A DNA stretch of 58,221 nucleotides from Mycobacterium nebraskense (GTDB lineage Bacteria > Actinomycetota > Actinomycetes > Mycobacteriales > Mycobacteriaceae): the NCBI RefSeq assembly GCF_002102255.1, contig NZ_LQPH01000127.1:1-58221 (forward strand), given 5' to 3'. Below are positions 33,685-42,188 of the stretch, piece by piece. A program made the position numbers and the translations under genes. The notes below the pieces were generated by a model. That model saw only the letters and a list, made by a program, of their open reading frames with translations. It was not told where the DNA came from and made no database searches. Positions within the stretch are counted from its first letter, which is position 1. The number at the start of each line of letters is the position of its first letter.

Positions 33685-34899
33685 GTGAATCGGGTGAATC
33701 TCGATGTCAATGCGGCCTCCATCCGCGAAGTGTGCGACGCAGGCTTGCTCGCCGGTGCGCTGACGGTGGTCTGGCAGCGCGGAGAAGTGCTGCAGGTCAA
33801 CGAAATCGGCCATCGCGACGTGGACGCGGGCCTGCCGATGCAGCGCGACACGCTGTTCCGGATCGCGTCGATGACCAAGCCTGTCACCGTGGCGGCGGTG
33901 GTGAGCCTGGTCGACGAGGGCAAGCTGACGCTGAAAGACCCGGTCGTGCGCTGGGCGCCGGAGCTGGCCGACCTGCGGGTGCTCGACGACCCCCGTGGCC
34001 CGCTGGACCGAACGCATCCGGCGGGGCGCGCCATCCTGATCGAGGATCTGCTCGCCCATACCAGCGGCCTGGCCTACGGATTCTCGGTGTCCGGGCCGAT
34101 CGCTAAGGCCTACGTGCGGCTGCCGTTCAATCAGGGTCCCGACGCCTGGCTGGCCGAGCTGGCCAAGCTGCCGCTGGTGCATCAACCGGGCGACCGACTC
34201 ACCTACAGCCATTCCATCGACCTGCTGGGCGTCATCGCGTCACGCATCGAGGACAAGCCATTCCACCAGGTTCTCGACGAACGGGTCTTGGGTCCGGTGG
34301 GCATGCCCGACACGGGGTTTTTCGTGTCCCCAGAGGCGCGCCGTCGCGCCGCGACCATGTACCGGGTCGACGACCAGGGCCAACTGCATCACGATGTGAT
34401 GGGGCCGCCGCACATCAAGCCGCCCTCCTTCTCCAACGCGGGCGGCGGCCTGTGGTCGACCGCCGACGACTACCTGCGGTTCGTGCGGATGCTGCTCGGC
34501 GACGGAACGATCGACGGCGTGCGCGTGCTGTCGCCCGAGTCCGCCCGGCTGATGCGCACCGACCGGCTCACCGACGAACAGAAGCGGCACAACTTCCTCG
34601 GGGCGCCGTACTGGGTCGGTCGCGGCTTCGGCCTGAACCTGTCGGTGGTGACCGACCCCGCCAAGAGCGCGCCGCTGTTCGGGCCGGGCGGGCTCGGAAC
34701 GTTCAGCTGGCCGGGCGCCTACGGGACGTGGTGGCAGGCCGACCCGAGCGCCGATCTGGTCCTGATCTATCTGGTCCAGAACTTGCCCGATATGTCCGCG
34801 GACGTGGCAGCGGCGATAGCCGGCAACACATCGCTGGCGAAACTCCAATCGGCGCAACCGAAGTTCGTCCGCCGCACCTATCAAGCGCTCGGCCTCTGA
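33685..34899 (+). CDS. Serine hydrolase of the beta-lactamase/penicillin-binding fold (Rv1367c-like)
   Basis: Encodes 404 residues in the class C beta-lactamase family (COG1680). The nucleophile motif SxxK is S62-M-T-K65, and the tyrosine motif is YSH in LTYSHSIDLLG; GLWSTADDYLRFVRMLL is the usual mid-domain signature. There is no signal peptide, so it is probably cytoplasmic and an esterase or peptidase rather than a true beta-lactamase. The GTG at 33685 gives the first residues MNRVNLDVN; GTG at 33694 is an alternative. The acetyltransferase follows after one base, implying co-translation. Confidence 0.85.
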   Translation: MNRVNLDVNAASIREVCDAGLLAGALTVVWQRGEVLQVNEIGHRDVDAGLPMQRDTLFRIASMTKPVTVAAVVSLVDEGKLTLKDPVVRWAPELADLRVLDDPRGPLDRTHPAGRAILIEDLLAHTSGLAYGFSVSGPIAKAYVRLPFNQGPDAWLAELAKLPLVHQPGDRLTYSHSIDLLGVIASRIEDKPFHQVLDERVLGPVGMPDTGFFVSPEARRRAATMYRVDDQGQLHHDVMGPPHIKPPSFSNAGGGLWSTADDYLRFVRMLLGDGTIDGVRVLSPESARLMRTDRLTDEQKRHNFLGAPYWVGRGFGLNLSVVTDPAKSAPLFGPGGLGTFSWPGAYGTWWQADPSADLVLIYLVQNLPDMSADVAAAIAGNTSLAKLQSAQPKFVRRTYQALGL

Positions 34900-34900
34900 C

Positions 34901-35440
34901 GTGACCGACTACCCACCCGACCGCATCACCGGGCCCCGGCTCGTGCTGCGCCGGCCCGTGCTCGACGACGCCGGCGCGCTGTTCCAGCGGGTAGCCCGCG
35001 ATCCCGAGGTCACCAAGTACCTGATGTGGGCGCCGCATCCGGACGTGGGGGCGACGCGGCGGGTGATCACCGAAAAGCTCAACGCCACCCCCGACGAGCG
35101 GACCTGGGTGATCGAGTTGCGGCACAGCGGTGAGGTCATCGGGCTGGCCAGCTGCCGGCGCCCGGTGCCGCACTCGGTCGAGATCGGTTACTGCCTGGGT
35201 CGCCGGTGGTGGGGCAAGGGCTTCATGGCCGAGGTGCTCGACATGCTGCTGACCGCGCTCGACAACGACCGGGCGGTGTATCGGGTATGGGCCACCTGCA
35301 ATGTCGACAACGAGCGGTCGGCGCGGCTGCTGGAGCGCGCCGGATTCGTGTTGGAGGGACGACTGGCCCGCCACGCCGTCTACCCCAACTTGGGGCTCGA
35401 ACCGCAGGACAGCCTGCTCTACGCCAGAATTCTGCGGTAA
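34901..35440 (+). CDS. GNAT-family N-acetyltransferase (RimJ/RimL type)
   Basis: Encodes 179 residues from a GTG one base after the hydrolase stop. It has the Acetyltransf_3 pattern: ITGPRLVLRRPVLDDAGALF, EVTKYLMWAPHP, EIGYCLGRRWWGKGFMAEVL (acetyl-CoA loop with RRWWGKG) and ATCNVDNERSARLLERAGFVLEGRL. These enzymes acetylate protein N-termini or small molecules; the substrate is unknown. Tight spacing with the serine hydrolase suggests an operon, though not a shared pathway that I can name. Confidence 0.85.
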   Translation: MTDYPPDRITGPRLVLRRPVLDDAGALFQRVARDPEVTKYLMWAPHPDVGATRRVITEKLNATPDERTWVIELRHSGEVIGLASCRRPVPHSVEIGYCLGRRWWGKGFMAEVLDMLLTALDNDRAVYRVWATCNVDNERSARLLERAGFVLEGRLARHAVYPNLGLEPQDSLLYARILR

Positions 35441-35536
35441 GCACCCCTTCGCCAGCGTGCGTCCAGGGCGGCAGCCACCGGCGTGTCGCCGCCGTGGGCG
35501 CACACTCGAAGCCGTCAGCGCACACTCGATCGCCGG
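35441..35536. other. Short intergenic spacer with a small direct repeat
   Basis: After the acetyltransferase stop I see only the short word GCGCACACTCGA twice (starting about 35499 and 35518). This word is common in mycobacterial spacers. No hairpin terminator is evident. Confidence 0.4.
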
Positions 35537-35609
35537 CTACCCGGCTTGGTCCAGCGCCCGGCGCGCGTAAGCCCGCACGTCGGCATCGCTGTCCTTGAGC
35601 GCGATCACG
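35537..35609 (-). pseudogene. C-terminal remnant of a HEAT-repeat protein
   Basis: On the minus strand the last 23 codons of a HEAT/PBS-lyase-like repeat remain: VIALKDSDADVRAYARRALD, then QAG and a stop at 35537. This is a textbook final HEAT helix pair. Immediately upstream (above 35609) the frame runs into the MFS gene with no further repeat homology, so the rest has been deleted. The MFS stop at 35605 lies at the junction. Confidence 0.6.
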
Positions 35610-36879
35610 GAACGTCGACCATGTCCCGATCCCGCCTGGATTCTTGTGGCACAGCACTTTCCGGCGTCTCCCGTCCGGCCCGCAATGACCCCGTGGGCAC
35701 CAGCCGGACGGCCGCCAACGGGAACAACGCGCAAAGCGCCCAGGCCGGTGGGTATTCGGCGGCCATGATCAGCGCACCGAAGAGTGGGGGCCCGGCGGCG
35801 GCCATCAGCCGTTGAGTGGTGTTCTGCACGCCCAATGCGCGCCCGCTCCAGAACGGCCCGGCGAACTCGGTGATGGCGGCGGCCTCGAGCCCGTTGTCGA
35901 GCATCGCGATCACCGCGATGGCGACCATGAGCAACACGTCGTAGCCCGAACCGGAGCCGTCGGTGAGGGCGAGCAGGAACAGGGTCAGCGCCGCGGCGAT
36001 GGCGATGGCGCGGACCGGTCGCATCCGCGAGCCGACGCGATCCGACCAACGTCCGACCGCGATTCGGCCCACCGCGCCCAGCAGCTGGCAGATGGTGACA
36101 AGACCGCCGGCGGCCGCGACCGACCAGCTATGGCGATTCACCAACCACACGAGCATGAACGTCACGGTCACCGTCTGCGGCATCATCAGCAGCGCACCTA
36201 CCGCGTGAATTCGCCACAGTACGAACGACCCGCGATACGGACTGGCCAGTTCTGCGCCGGTGGCTATCTTGCGCGACTTCCGCGGCGGATCGACGATCCC
36301 CAGCGCGCTGGCCGCCGCCGCCACCGTGCACATGAGGGCGAGGAACATCAGCCCCGATCGAGGGCCGCGTTCGGCCAGCTCCGGTATCACCAGCGCGCCC
36401 AGGGCGATGCCCACTGGTTGCGCGGTCTGGCGGATGCCCATCGCCAGGCCCCGTTGATGCGACGGGAACCAGGCGGACACCAGCCGCCCGCCGGCGGTGT
36501 TACAGCTCGCCGCGGCCATCCCACCGAGAAACAGGAAAACCCCGATGGCCAGCATCGAATGGGCCGACGCGGCGGCATATGCCGCTACCGCCGTGAGCGC
36601 CGAACCGGCCGTCAGCACGACCCGCTCACCGACGCGGTCCAACACCCACCCCCACAGCACCAGCGTCACCACCATGCCCCAACTCGGCATAGACGACAAC
36701 AGGCCGGCCTCGGTCAACGGGATGCCGCGGCGCGCCTGCAGCGACGGGATAAGGAACGCAACACCATTGATGAAAAGGAACGAAGTTGCCGTCACCCCCA
36801 GGGAGACGATCATGACCGACCAACGCGCGCCTGCGCCGACTTCGCCGGCGCCGCTGGCCTCGGAGAGCATGCAACCCAT
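35605..36879 (-). CDS. MFS transporter, 12-helix type
   Basis: Encodes about 424 residues from the ATG at 36879; ATGs at 36915 and 36870 are alternatives. Twelve hydrophobic helices are seen, with the MFS motif A variant GWVLDRVGERVVL after helix 2, AWFPSHQRGLAMGIRQTAQPVG (the loop typical of anion/nitrate-type MFS) and the second-half motif A GRWSDRVGSR. The substrate cannot be told. The extreme C-terminus (RRDRDMVDVP) fuses with the edge of a deleted HEAT-repeat gene, so the last few residues may not be original. The promoter region has two AGCGTT boxes 22 bases apart. Confidence 0.8.
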   Translation of the reverse strand: MGCMLSEASGAGEVGAGARWSVMIVSLGVTATSFLFINGVAFLIPSLQARRGIPLTEAGLLSSMPSWGMVVTLVLWGWVLDRVGERVVLTAGSALTAVAAYAAASAHSMLAIGVFLFLGGMAAASCNTAGGRLVSAWFPSHQRGLAMGIRQTAQPVGIALGALVIPELAERGPRSGLMFLALMCTVAAAASALGIVDPPRKSRKIATGAELASPYRGSFVLWRIHAVGALLMMPQTVTVTFMLVWLVNRHSWSVAAAGGLVTICQLLGAVGRIAVGRWSDRVGSRMRPVRAIAIAAALTLFLLALTDGSGSGYDVLLMVAIAVIAMLDNGLEAAAITEFAGPFWSGRALGVQNTTQRLMAAAGPPLFGALIMAAEYPPAWALCALFPLAAVRLVPTGSLRAGRETPESAVPQESRRDRDMVDVP

Positions 36880-36940
36880 GGTGGCACGACGTCCGCCGGG
36901 AACTTGGTGCCGCAACGCGATAGGCGCGCTGTAACTTATT

Positions 36941-36977
36941 GAACGCTAAGGCAATTGATAATCAACGCTCAGCGTTC
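36941..36977. promoter_or_regulatory. AACGCT boxes and AACGCT-C-AGCGTT palindrome
   Basis: GAACGCTAAG at 36941-36950 and the perfect 13-bp palindrome AACGCTCAGCGTT at 36964-36976 lie in the divergent region between the MFS gene and the four-repeat membrane protein. On the minus strand the two AGCGTT words are 22 bases apart, two helical turns. The word CTCAGCGTT recurs at 37104 and, as CTCAGCG, at 38053. Confidence 0.5.
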
Positions 36978-37103
36978 ACATACCGGCCTGACCTGACCAG
37001 AATGACGAAATGCTCTGTGCTCGTGCTGATTTGGCACGGCAACTAAACCGCCACCGCGGGACAGCGATTCACAGCCTGAACATACCGTTTTCATATGTGA
37101 GGA

Positions 37104-37130
37104 CTCAGCGTTTCTCAGCGCCACTACCCT
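37104..37130 (+). promoter_or_regulatory. CTCAGCG direct repeat and -10 (TACCCT) of the four-repeat membrane gene
   Basis: CTCAGCG occurs at 37104-37110 and 37114-37120, one helical turn apart, and TACCCT follows at 37125-37130. The repeat covers the -35 position, the usual place for an OmpR-class activator. Confidence 0.5.
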
Positions 37131-37168
37131 AGGAAGGCATCAACAACGACACCGGAAGGTGACTGTGG

Positions 37169-37945
37169 ATGAGTGACGTTTCGCGGCAGGCCTTGACCAA
37201 GGTGCCGGCAGTCACCCTGGGCTTCTGGATCATCAAGATCTTGGCGACCACATTGGGCGAGACGGGCGGCGACACCGTCACGATGACGCTCAACTGGGGC
37301 TACGCGGCGGGGGTTGCGCTTTTCGGCGTCGCGCTGGTGGTGCTGGTTGCCGCGCAGATCTTCGCCAAGCGCTTCCATGCGGCCCTGTACTGGGCGACGA
37401 TCGTGGCCTCGACGACGTTCGGCACGACGTTGGCCGACTTCGCCGACCGATCGCTCGGCATCGGCTACACGGGCGGCTCGCTTCTGCTCTTGGGTTGCCT
37501 GCTGGCCACGTTGGGCCTTTGGCGTTGGTCGCAGGGCACCGTATCGGTCACCACGGTCTCGACACCGAAAGTGGAGGCCTTCTATTGGGCGACAATCACT
37601 TTCTCGCAGACCCTCGGCACCGCGCTCGGCGATTGGCTCGCCGACACCCGCGACTTCGGTTACGAACGCGGAGCGTTGGTGTTCGCGGCCGGCCTGGCCT
37701 TGGTCATCGCGCTCTACTACTGGACCGGCGTATCGAGGGTCGCGTTGTTCTGGGTCGCGTTCATCCTGACCCGGCCATTGGGCGCGACGGTCGGCGACTT
37801 CATCGACAAGCCGGTCGCCGACGGCGGCCTGGCCCTCAGCCGCCCGCTGGCCTCGGCGGTGATCGCGGCGATCATCGTGGCACTGCTTGTCGTCCTGCCG
37901 CAGCGCCCGGGGCGCCACCCCGGCGCGGCCCACGACGAAGCGTGA
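37169..37945 (+). CDS. COG4705-type membrane protein with four internal repeats
   Basis: Encodes 258 residues, nearly all hydrophobic, in about eight helices. Four repeats share the pattern T-x-G-x-x-x-(A/G)-D: ILATTLGETGGDTV, ASTTFGTTLADFAD, FSQTLGTALGDWLAD and LTRPLGATVGDFIDK, as in the COG4705 family of repeat-containing membrane proteins. Its function is unknown. These genes often lie next to two-component regulators; here the following reading frame is the first 17 codons of a response regulator that has lost the rest. The promoter carries a CTCAGCG direct repeat. The protein itself looks intact. Confidence 0.85.
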   Translation: MSDVSRQALTKVPAVTLGFWIIKILATTLGETGGDTVTMTLNWGYAAGVALFGVALVVLVAAQIFAKRFHAALYWATIVASTTFGTTLADFADRSLGIGYTGGSLLLLGCLLATLGLWRWSQGTVSVTTVSTPKVEAFYWATITFSQTLGTALGDWLADTRDFGYERGALVFAAGLALVIALYYWTGVSRVALFWVAFILTRPLGATVGDFIDKPVADGGLALSRPLASAVIAAIIVALLVVLPQRPGRHPGAAHDEA

Positions 37946-37949
37946 CGCC

Positions 37950-38000
37950 ATGAGTGTCCTGCTCGTCGAGGAGGACACGCGGCTGTCGGCGACCCTCGCG
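37950..38000 (+). pseudogene. N-terminal remnant of an OmpR-class response regulator
   Basis: Four bases after the membrane-protein stop an ATG opens MSVLLVEEDTRLSATLA, the beta-1 strand, acidic pocket (E-E-D) and start of alpha-1 of a receiver domain. After about 38000 the frame continues only to a stop near 38080 with no receiver homology (no phosphorylatable aspartate, no DNA-binding domain). The lost part and any histidine kinase appear to have been removed by a deletion that joined this point to the promoter region of the next gene. Confidence 0.75.
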
Positions 38001-38052
38001 GGGACTCGACGCCCCGCCCGCATCGCCGAAACTGCCACACGCCAACGCGCTT

Positions 38053-38084
38053 CTCAGCGGCTTCCCAGCGACTCCCCCTAGGCT
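38053..38084 (+). promoter_or_regulatory. CTCAGCG/CCCAGCG repeat and -10 (TAGGCT)
   Basis: CTCAGCG at 38053-38059 and CCCAGCG at 38064-38070 lie 11 bases apart, followed by TAGGCT at 38079-38084, nine bases before the ATG at 38094. The arrangement copies the one before the four-repeat membrane gene. Confidence 0.45.
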
Positions 38085-38093
38085 GGCCCCGTC

Positions 38094-38363
38094 ATGTCTG
38101 GTACTGCACGCCTTGCGCGCCGCAACAACCGCGCGACCATACGATTGCTGGCCTACGTCGCTATCGCTTTCGGCTCCGGGCTGGTGGGAGCGGCGCCGGC
38201 AGGCGCCGAGCCGAGCCCGTTCAGCACTCTCAGCTGCAGCTGTCAGGAGACGGCCCCAGCCGGCAGCACGGCCCGCAGCGACGAGATCATGCGAGGGATC
38301 CGGCGAGGCGAGATCGGCTGGCCTCAGCGCGCACCACAGGACTCAATCCCGCCGGGTCCCTAG
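38094..38363 (+). CDS. Small secreted protein
   Basis: Encodes 89 residues. A signal peptide with arginine-rich start (RLARRNNRATIRLL), hydrophobic core and AGAEP cleavage region (about residue 38) is followed by about 50 residues with two cysteines in SCSCQET and a Pro-rich end. I do not recognise a family with a known function. Its stop overlaps that of the convergent decarboxylase (CTAG). Its promoter has the same repeat as the nearby COG4705-type gene, so both may once have belonged to the regulon of the truncated response regulator. Confidence 0.65.
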   Translation: MSGTARLARRNNRATIRLLAYVAIAFGSGLVGAAPAGAEPSPFSTLSCSCQETAPAGSTARSDEIMRGIRRGEIGWPQRAPQDSIPPGP

Positions 38364-41218
38364 CCTCGGGCGTCCTCGCCGACAACTTGCGTGGCCCCGT
38401 CGCCATTGACCGCGCCGTTCAGTCCGGAGGCATCCGACGGCAACTCGAACGAGGGGTAGGCGGTACCGACCGCAGCCAACGCCGCGTTCCGTTGCGCCTC
38501 CATGCGCGCCAGCGCCGCCTCGGTGAACACCGACAGCCCCAGGTCGGGGTTGTAGCCGTGGATCTCTTTGACGTCGAGCTGGGCCAGGAAATAGACGATC
38601 TCCTTGGAGACCACCTGACCGGGGACCAGCACCGGGAAGCCCGGCGGGTAGGGCACCACGAACGTGGTCGACACCAGGTTCTTGCCCTCGGCCAGCCGTC
38701 GCCCGGCCATGCCGATCAGCACATGCTCGCGGTCGGACTCCTCGTATCCGGCGTAGAAGGCCGCCCGCATGTCCCCGAACGTGCACTCGTCGACGGGACG
38801 GAACGCGACGTCGAACTCGCTGAAGTCGGGCAGGTGCGGCAGGTCCTCGGTGATCTCCTCGACGTGGCGCTGCTGCAGCGCCCGGTCGGCCACGCTCGCC
38901 GCGGTCTGCTTGCGGTCGAAATCCATTGCAATGCGGCGCAATACGTCGAGCAGATAATGCACGCTCGACCAGGTGACGCCGATCGTGAAGATCAGCAGCA
39001 CGCTGTTGATCGACGTTTTGTTGATCTGGATGCCGAAACGTTCCATCAGGATCTTCTCGCGGAAGTCGTATCCGTTCATTCCCGTCTTGCCGATGAACAG
39101 CGTGACCCGCGTCGCGTCCAGCACGAACTGGTCGGACCGCCACGCCTCGTTCCACTCCGCCAGGGCGCCCTGCTGGACCTGGCGATACGAGCTCACCGAG
39201 GAGGGCCGGAAGTCCTCGGGCACCAGGTCCGCCTCGTCGAGGATGCGGAACCACTTGCTGATCAACCGGTCTTTGCGGACGCGGCCGCGGAATACCAGCG
39301 CCATGTCGTAGGTCTGCCGGACCAGTTGGAAGCCCTCGATGTCGACCTGCCGGCGCGCCAGGTCCAGCGACGCCAGGAGTTGCTGGTTCGGCGACGTCGA
39401 GGTGTGGGTGAGGAACGCCTCGCCGAACTCGTCCCGGGCCAGGGCGTTGAAATCCTGATCGCGGACGTGGATCATCGACGCCTGCCGGAACGCCGACAGC
39501 GACTTGTGCGTCGAGTGCGTCGCGTAGACGCGGACCCGCGCCCGGGCGGGATCGGGCAGCAGCGGGCGGTCGACCCATTCCGACCGCGCGACCCCGTCCA
39601 TTGAGGCGGCCCAATCCCGGTATTCGGCAGCGTATTCCGGCGACGCCAGCATCCGTTCTAGACGCTCGGCCGCCACCATCGCGGTGCGCTGCCGGGCCCA
39701 GGGCACGGCCGTGGCGAACGCGTACCACGCCTCGTCCCACAGAAAGCAGATGTCCGGTTTGATCGCCAGCACCTCCTGCATCACCCGCAGGGGGTTGTAG
39801 ACCACGCCGTCGAACGTGCAGTTGGTCAGCAGCAGCATGCGCACGCGGTGCAACTGTCCGGCCGCCTCCAGGTCCAGCAACGTCTGCTTGATCGTGCGCA
39901 GCGGCACCGCGCCGTAGATCGCGAACTCGGCCAGCGGGTAGGCATCCAGGTACAACGGGTAGGCGCCGGCCAGCACCAGGCCGTAGTGGTGCGACTTGTG
40001 GCAGTTGCGGTCGATCAGCACGATGTCGCCGGGCCGGGTCAACGACTGCACGACGATCTTGTTGGCGGTGGATGTCCCGTTGGTGACGAAGTAGGTGTGC
40101 TCGGAGTTCCAGGTGTGCGCGGCCTTGTCCATCGCCTTCTTGATGTTGCCATGCGGGTCCAGCAGCGAGTCCAAACCGCCTGATGTGCTCGAGGTTTCGG
40201 CCATGAAGATGTTGCGGCCGTAGAACTCGCCCATATCCTGCAGCGACTTGGAGTTGAAGATGCTGGCGCCGCGCGCGACGGGCAGGGCGTGGAATTGGCC
40301 GACCGGCGCCGCCGCGTAGGCGCGCAGCGCATCGAAAAACGGTGTGGCGTAGCGGTTCCGGAGACCGGCGAGCACGGTGCTGTAGAGGTCGGTGACGTCG
40401 TTGAGCCGGTAGAACGTGCGGTCGTAGGCGTCGGGCTCGGTGTCATCGCCCGCCGCGATCGACTCGTCGGTGAGCAGATACAGGTCGATGTGGGGCCGCA
40501 GCTCGCGGATCCACTCGCCGCACTCCACCCAGTCGTTGGCGCGGTCGGGAATGACCCCGTCCGCATCCTCGTTGGGCCCCAGCAACGTGTTCATCAGCGG
40601 CAGCCGGTCCCGGGACCGCAGCGGCAGGTCGTCGCGGATGATCGCGGCCTGAATCTCGCCATTCAGCGCGACCGCGGTGATGGCGTCCTCGACGCTGGGG
40701 ACCACGAGCACCTCGAACTGCACATCGTCGGACGGGTTGCGCAGGGCCCGTAAACACTCGGCGAGGCAGTCGGGGGCGGTCGCGGGCGCGTCGTCGGCGA
40801 GCAACACGGTGTAGAACTGCTGCTGTTTGGCCTGGGCCACCAGCTCCTGGTCGGCCAGCGGCGCGGCGGTGTCGAAAAGCCCTGCCCGGTCGCCGTATTC
40901 GCTCAACAGCCGCACGGCCATGGAAACCTCTTCGGTGAGCCGCACCGTGGACAGGCTCTCGAGGTGCGCGCGGAAGGTCGCCAGGTTCGCCGCGCCCGGA
41001 TACAGCCAGTACCGCTCGTAGGCGGCGATGCGGTCCATCAGGCGTTTCACCCGGGCCACGTCGTGCGTCTTGTCGAGCCCGGCCAGGTCGACCTCGGCGA
41101 GGTGACGGCAGGCGTCGTCGAGCAGGTTCCAGGTGTCGATGCGGGCGTAGGACGGATTGGCCACCGCTGCCAGCGCGGAGACGCGGAGTCGTCGCGGCTG
41201 GGTGGTGTATCGAGTCAT
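38360..41218 (-). CDS. Orn/Lys/Arg decarboxylase, large PLP fold-type I (Rv2531c-like)
   Basis: Encodes 952 residues (M. tuberculosis about 947). An N-terminal region of about 300 residues precedes the PLP domain, which begins near MAETSSTSGGLDSLLDPHG. The PLP-binding aspartate and histidine are in CFLWDEAWYAFA and NCHKSHHYG, and the Schiff-base lysine is in ATHSTHKSLSAFRQ. A long C-terminal domain follows (from about YPPGFPVLVPGQVVS). It should decarboxylate a basic amino acid (arginine, lysine or ornithine) to an amine and consume protons. The actual substrate is not settled by sequence. It stands alone, 77 bases downstream of the membrane protein that follows nusB. Confidence 0.9.
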   Translation of the reverse strand: MTRYTTQPRRLRVSALAAVANPSYARIDTWNLLDDACRHLAEVDLAGLDKTHDVARVKRLMDRIAAYERYWLYPGAANLATFRAHLESLSTVRLTEEVSMAVRLLSEYGDRAGLFDTAAPLADQELVAQAKQQQFYTVLLADDAPATAPDCLAECLRALRNPSDDVQFEVLVVPSVEDAITAVALNGEIQAAIIRDDLPLRSRDRLPLMNTLLGPNEDADGVIPDRANDWVECGEWIRELRPHIDLYLLTDESIAAGDDTEPDAYDRTFYRLNDVTDLYSTVLAGLRNRYATPFFDALRAYAAAPVGQFHALPVARGASIFNSKSLQDMGEFYGRNIFMAETSSTSGGLDSLLDPHGNIKKAMDKAAHTWNSEHTYFVTNGTSTANKIVVQSLTRPGDIVLIDRNCHKSHHYGLVLAGAYPLYLDAYPLAEFAIYGAVPLRTIKQTLLDLEAAGQLHRVRMLLLTNCTFDGVVYNPLRVMQEVLAIKPDICFLWDEAWYAFATAVPWARQRTAMVAAERLERMLASPEYAAEYRDWAASMDGVARSEWVDRPLLPDPARARVRVYATHSTHKSLSAFRQASMIHVRDQDFNALARDEFGEAFLTHTSTSPNQQLLASLDLARRQVDIEGFQLVRQTYDMALVFRGRVRKDRLISKWFRILDEADLVPEDFRPSSVSSYRQVQQGALAEWNEAWRSDQFVLDATRVTLFIGKTGMNGYDFREKILMERFGIQINKTSINSVLLIFTIGVTWSSVHYLLDVLRRIAMDFDRKQTAASVADRALQQRHVEEITEDLPHLPDFSEFDVAFRPVDECTFGDMRAAFYAGYEESDREHVLIGMAGRRLAEGKNLVSTTFVVPYPPGFPVLVPGQVVSKEIVYFLAQLDVKEIHGYNPDLGLSVFTEAALARMEAQRNAALAAVGTAYPSFELPSDASGLNGAVNGDGATQVVGEDARG

Positions 41219-41295
41219 GACCTCACCTGTTCTTCTGAGCGACTTGTATTCTCACCCCGCCCCGCTGCCCACGTGATCGTTTCGCGTGAGCTCGG

Positions 41296-41694
41296 TCAGC
41301 TGTTCAGCTCGTCGTCACCCTCGTCGGCGTCCACGACGCGCCGATTGGCGCGCGTGCTGTCCACCCAGCGCAGCACGGGAAGTTCCCAACGGCGGGCCGG
41401 CAACTCGGTGACGTCGGACAGCGATCGCACCACGGACTGCGTCAGGCCCATGATCGCGGCCATCACCGGCAGCAGCGGCTGCAGCGGTCTGGCGGCGGTG
41501 CGAACCGTGCTGATGCGGCGGGCCACGATCAGCCGTTCGACGCAGTGATACAGCCAGGCGCCCACCGCCAGCGCGTAGATCGAGAGGGCCGACGCGACGA
41601 TCGTCCACCCGAACGCGGCGCATACGACGGCACCCAGCACCACCGTCGCGGCCAGCAACCCCGCGACGACGGCGCGCAGCTCCAGCCGGGTCAC
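41296..41694 (-). CDS. Small membrane protein downstream of nusB (Rv2532c-like)
   Basis: Encodes 132 residues from a GTG that overlaps the nusB stop (GTGA). Two hydrophobic helices near the N-terminus ([19 protein letters not shown] and [21 protein letters not shown]) precede a basic/hydrophilic half ending in an acidic tail ([11 protein letters not shown]). It corresponds to Rv2532c (133 residues), of unknown function. Translation coupling places it in the efp-nusB operon. Confidence 0.8.
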   Translation of the reverse strand: MTRLELRAVVAGLLAATVVLGAVVCAAFGWTIVASALSIYALAVGAWLYHCVERLIVARRISTVRTAARPLQPLLPVMAAIMGLTQSVVRSLSDVTELPARRWELPVLRWVDSTRANRRVVDADEGDDELNS

Positions 41695-42188
41695 GCCTGG
41701 CGTTCCTCGTTTTCCGGCGCGCCGGCGGCACTCGAACGGACCGCCGCAGCGGCCGCCCGGATCTGCGGCGTCACCAGCATGACCTGGCCCAGCACGCCGT
41801 TGACGAAGGCCGGCGAGTCGTCGGTGGACAGCTCCTTGGCCAGTTGCACGGCCTCGTCCACGGCCACCGGCTCCGGGACGTCGTCGGCGTAGAGCAGCTC
41901 CCACACGGCGACGCGGAGAATGGCGCGGTCCACGGCGGGCAGCCGGTCCAGCGTCCAGCCCTGCAGGTGCGAGCTGATCAGGTCGTCGATGTGGGCGGCG
42001 TGCTCGCCGACCCCCCGGGCGGCCGCGGCCGTGTAGGGCTGCAGCGCCGCCACGTCGGGGTTGGCGGCGGCCAGCGCGGTGCGCACGTCGACGACCTCGG
42101 CCGGGCCCAGCCCGCGGGCCTCGGCTTCGAAGAGCAGGTCAACGGCGCGCTTGCGGGCCTGATGGCGTCCCCTGACGGGTTTGCTCAC
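41691..42188 (-). CDS. nusB: Transcription antitermination factor NusB
   Basis: Encodes 165 residues from a GTG that overlaps the efp stop (GTGA). The all-helical NusB domain is clear: [21 protein letters not shown] at the RNA-binding N-terminus, [20 protein letters not shown] in the core and [26 protein letters not shown]. It joins NusE on boxA RNA to allow full transcription of rRNA operons. The C-terminal tail (about 30 residues beyond the fold) is Ala/Glu rich, a little longer than in M. tuberculosis. Confidence 0.95.
   Translation of the reverse strand: MSKPVRGRHQARKRAVDLLFEAEARGLGPAEVVDVRTALAAANPDVAALQPYTAAAARGVGEHAAHIDDLISSHLQGWTLDRLPAVDRAILRVAVWELLYADDVPEPVAVDEAVQLAKELSTDDSPAFVNGVLGQVMLVTPQIRAAAAAVRSSAAGAPENEERQA

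Noticed and set aside
36947..38038. Plus- and minus-strand long frames overlapping the COG4705-type gene
   Set aside because: Only the frame at 37169-37945 gives a coherent hydrophobic protein with repeats; the others are shadows.
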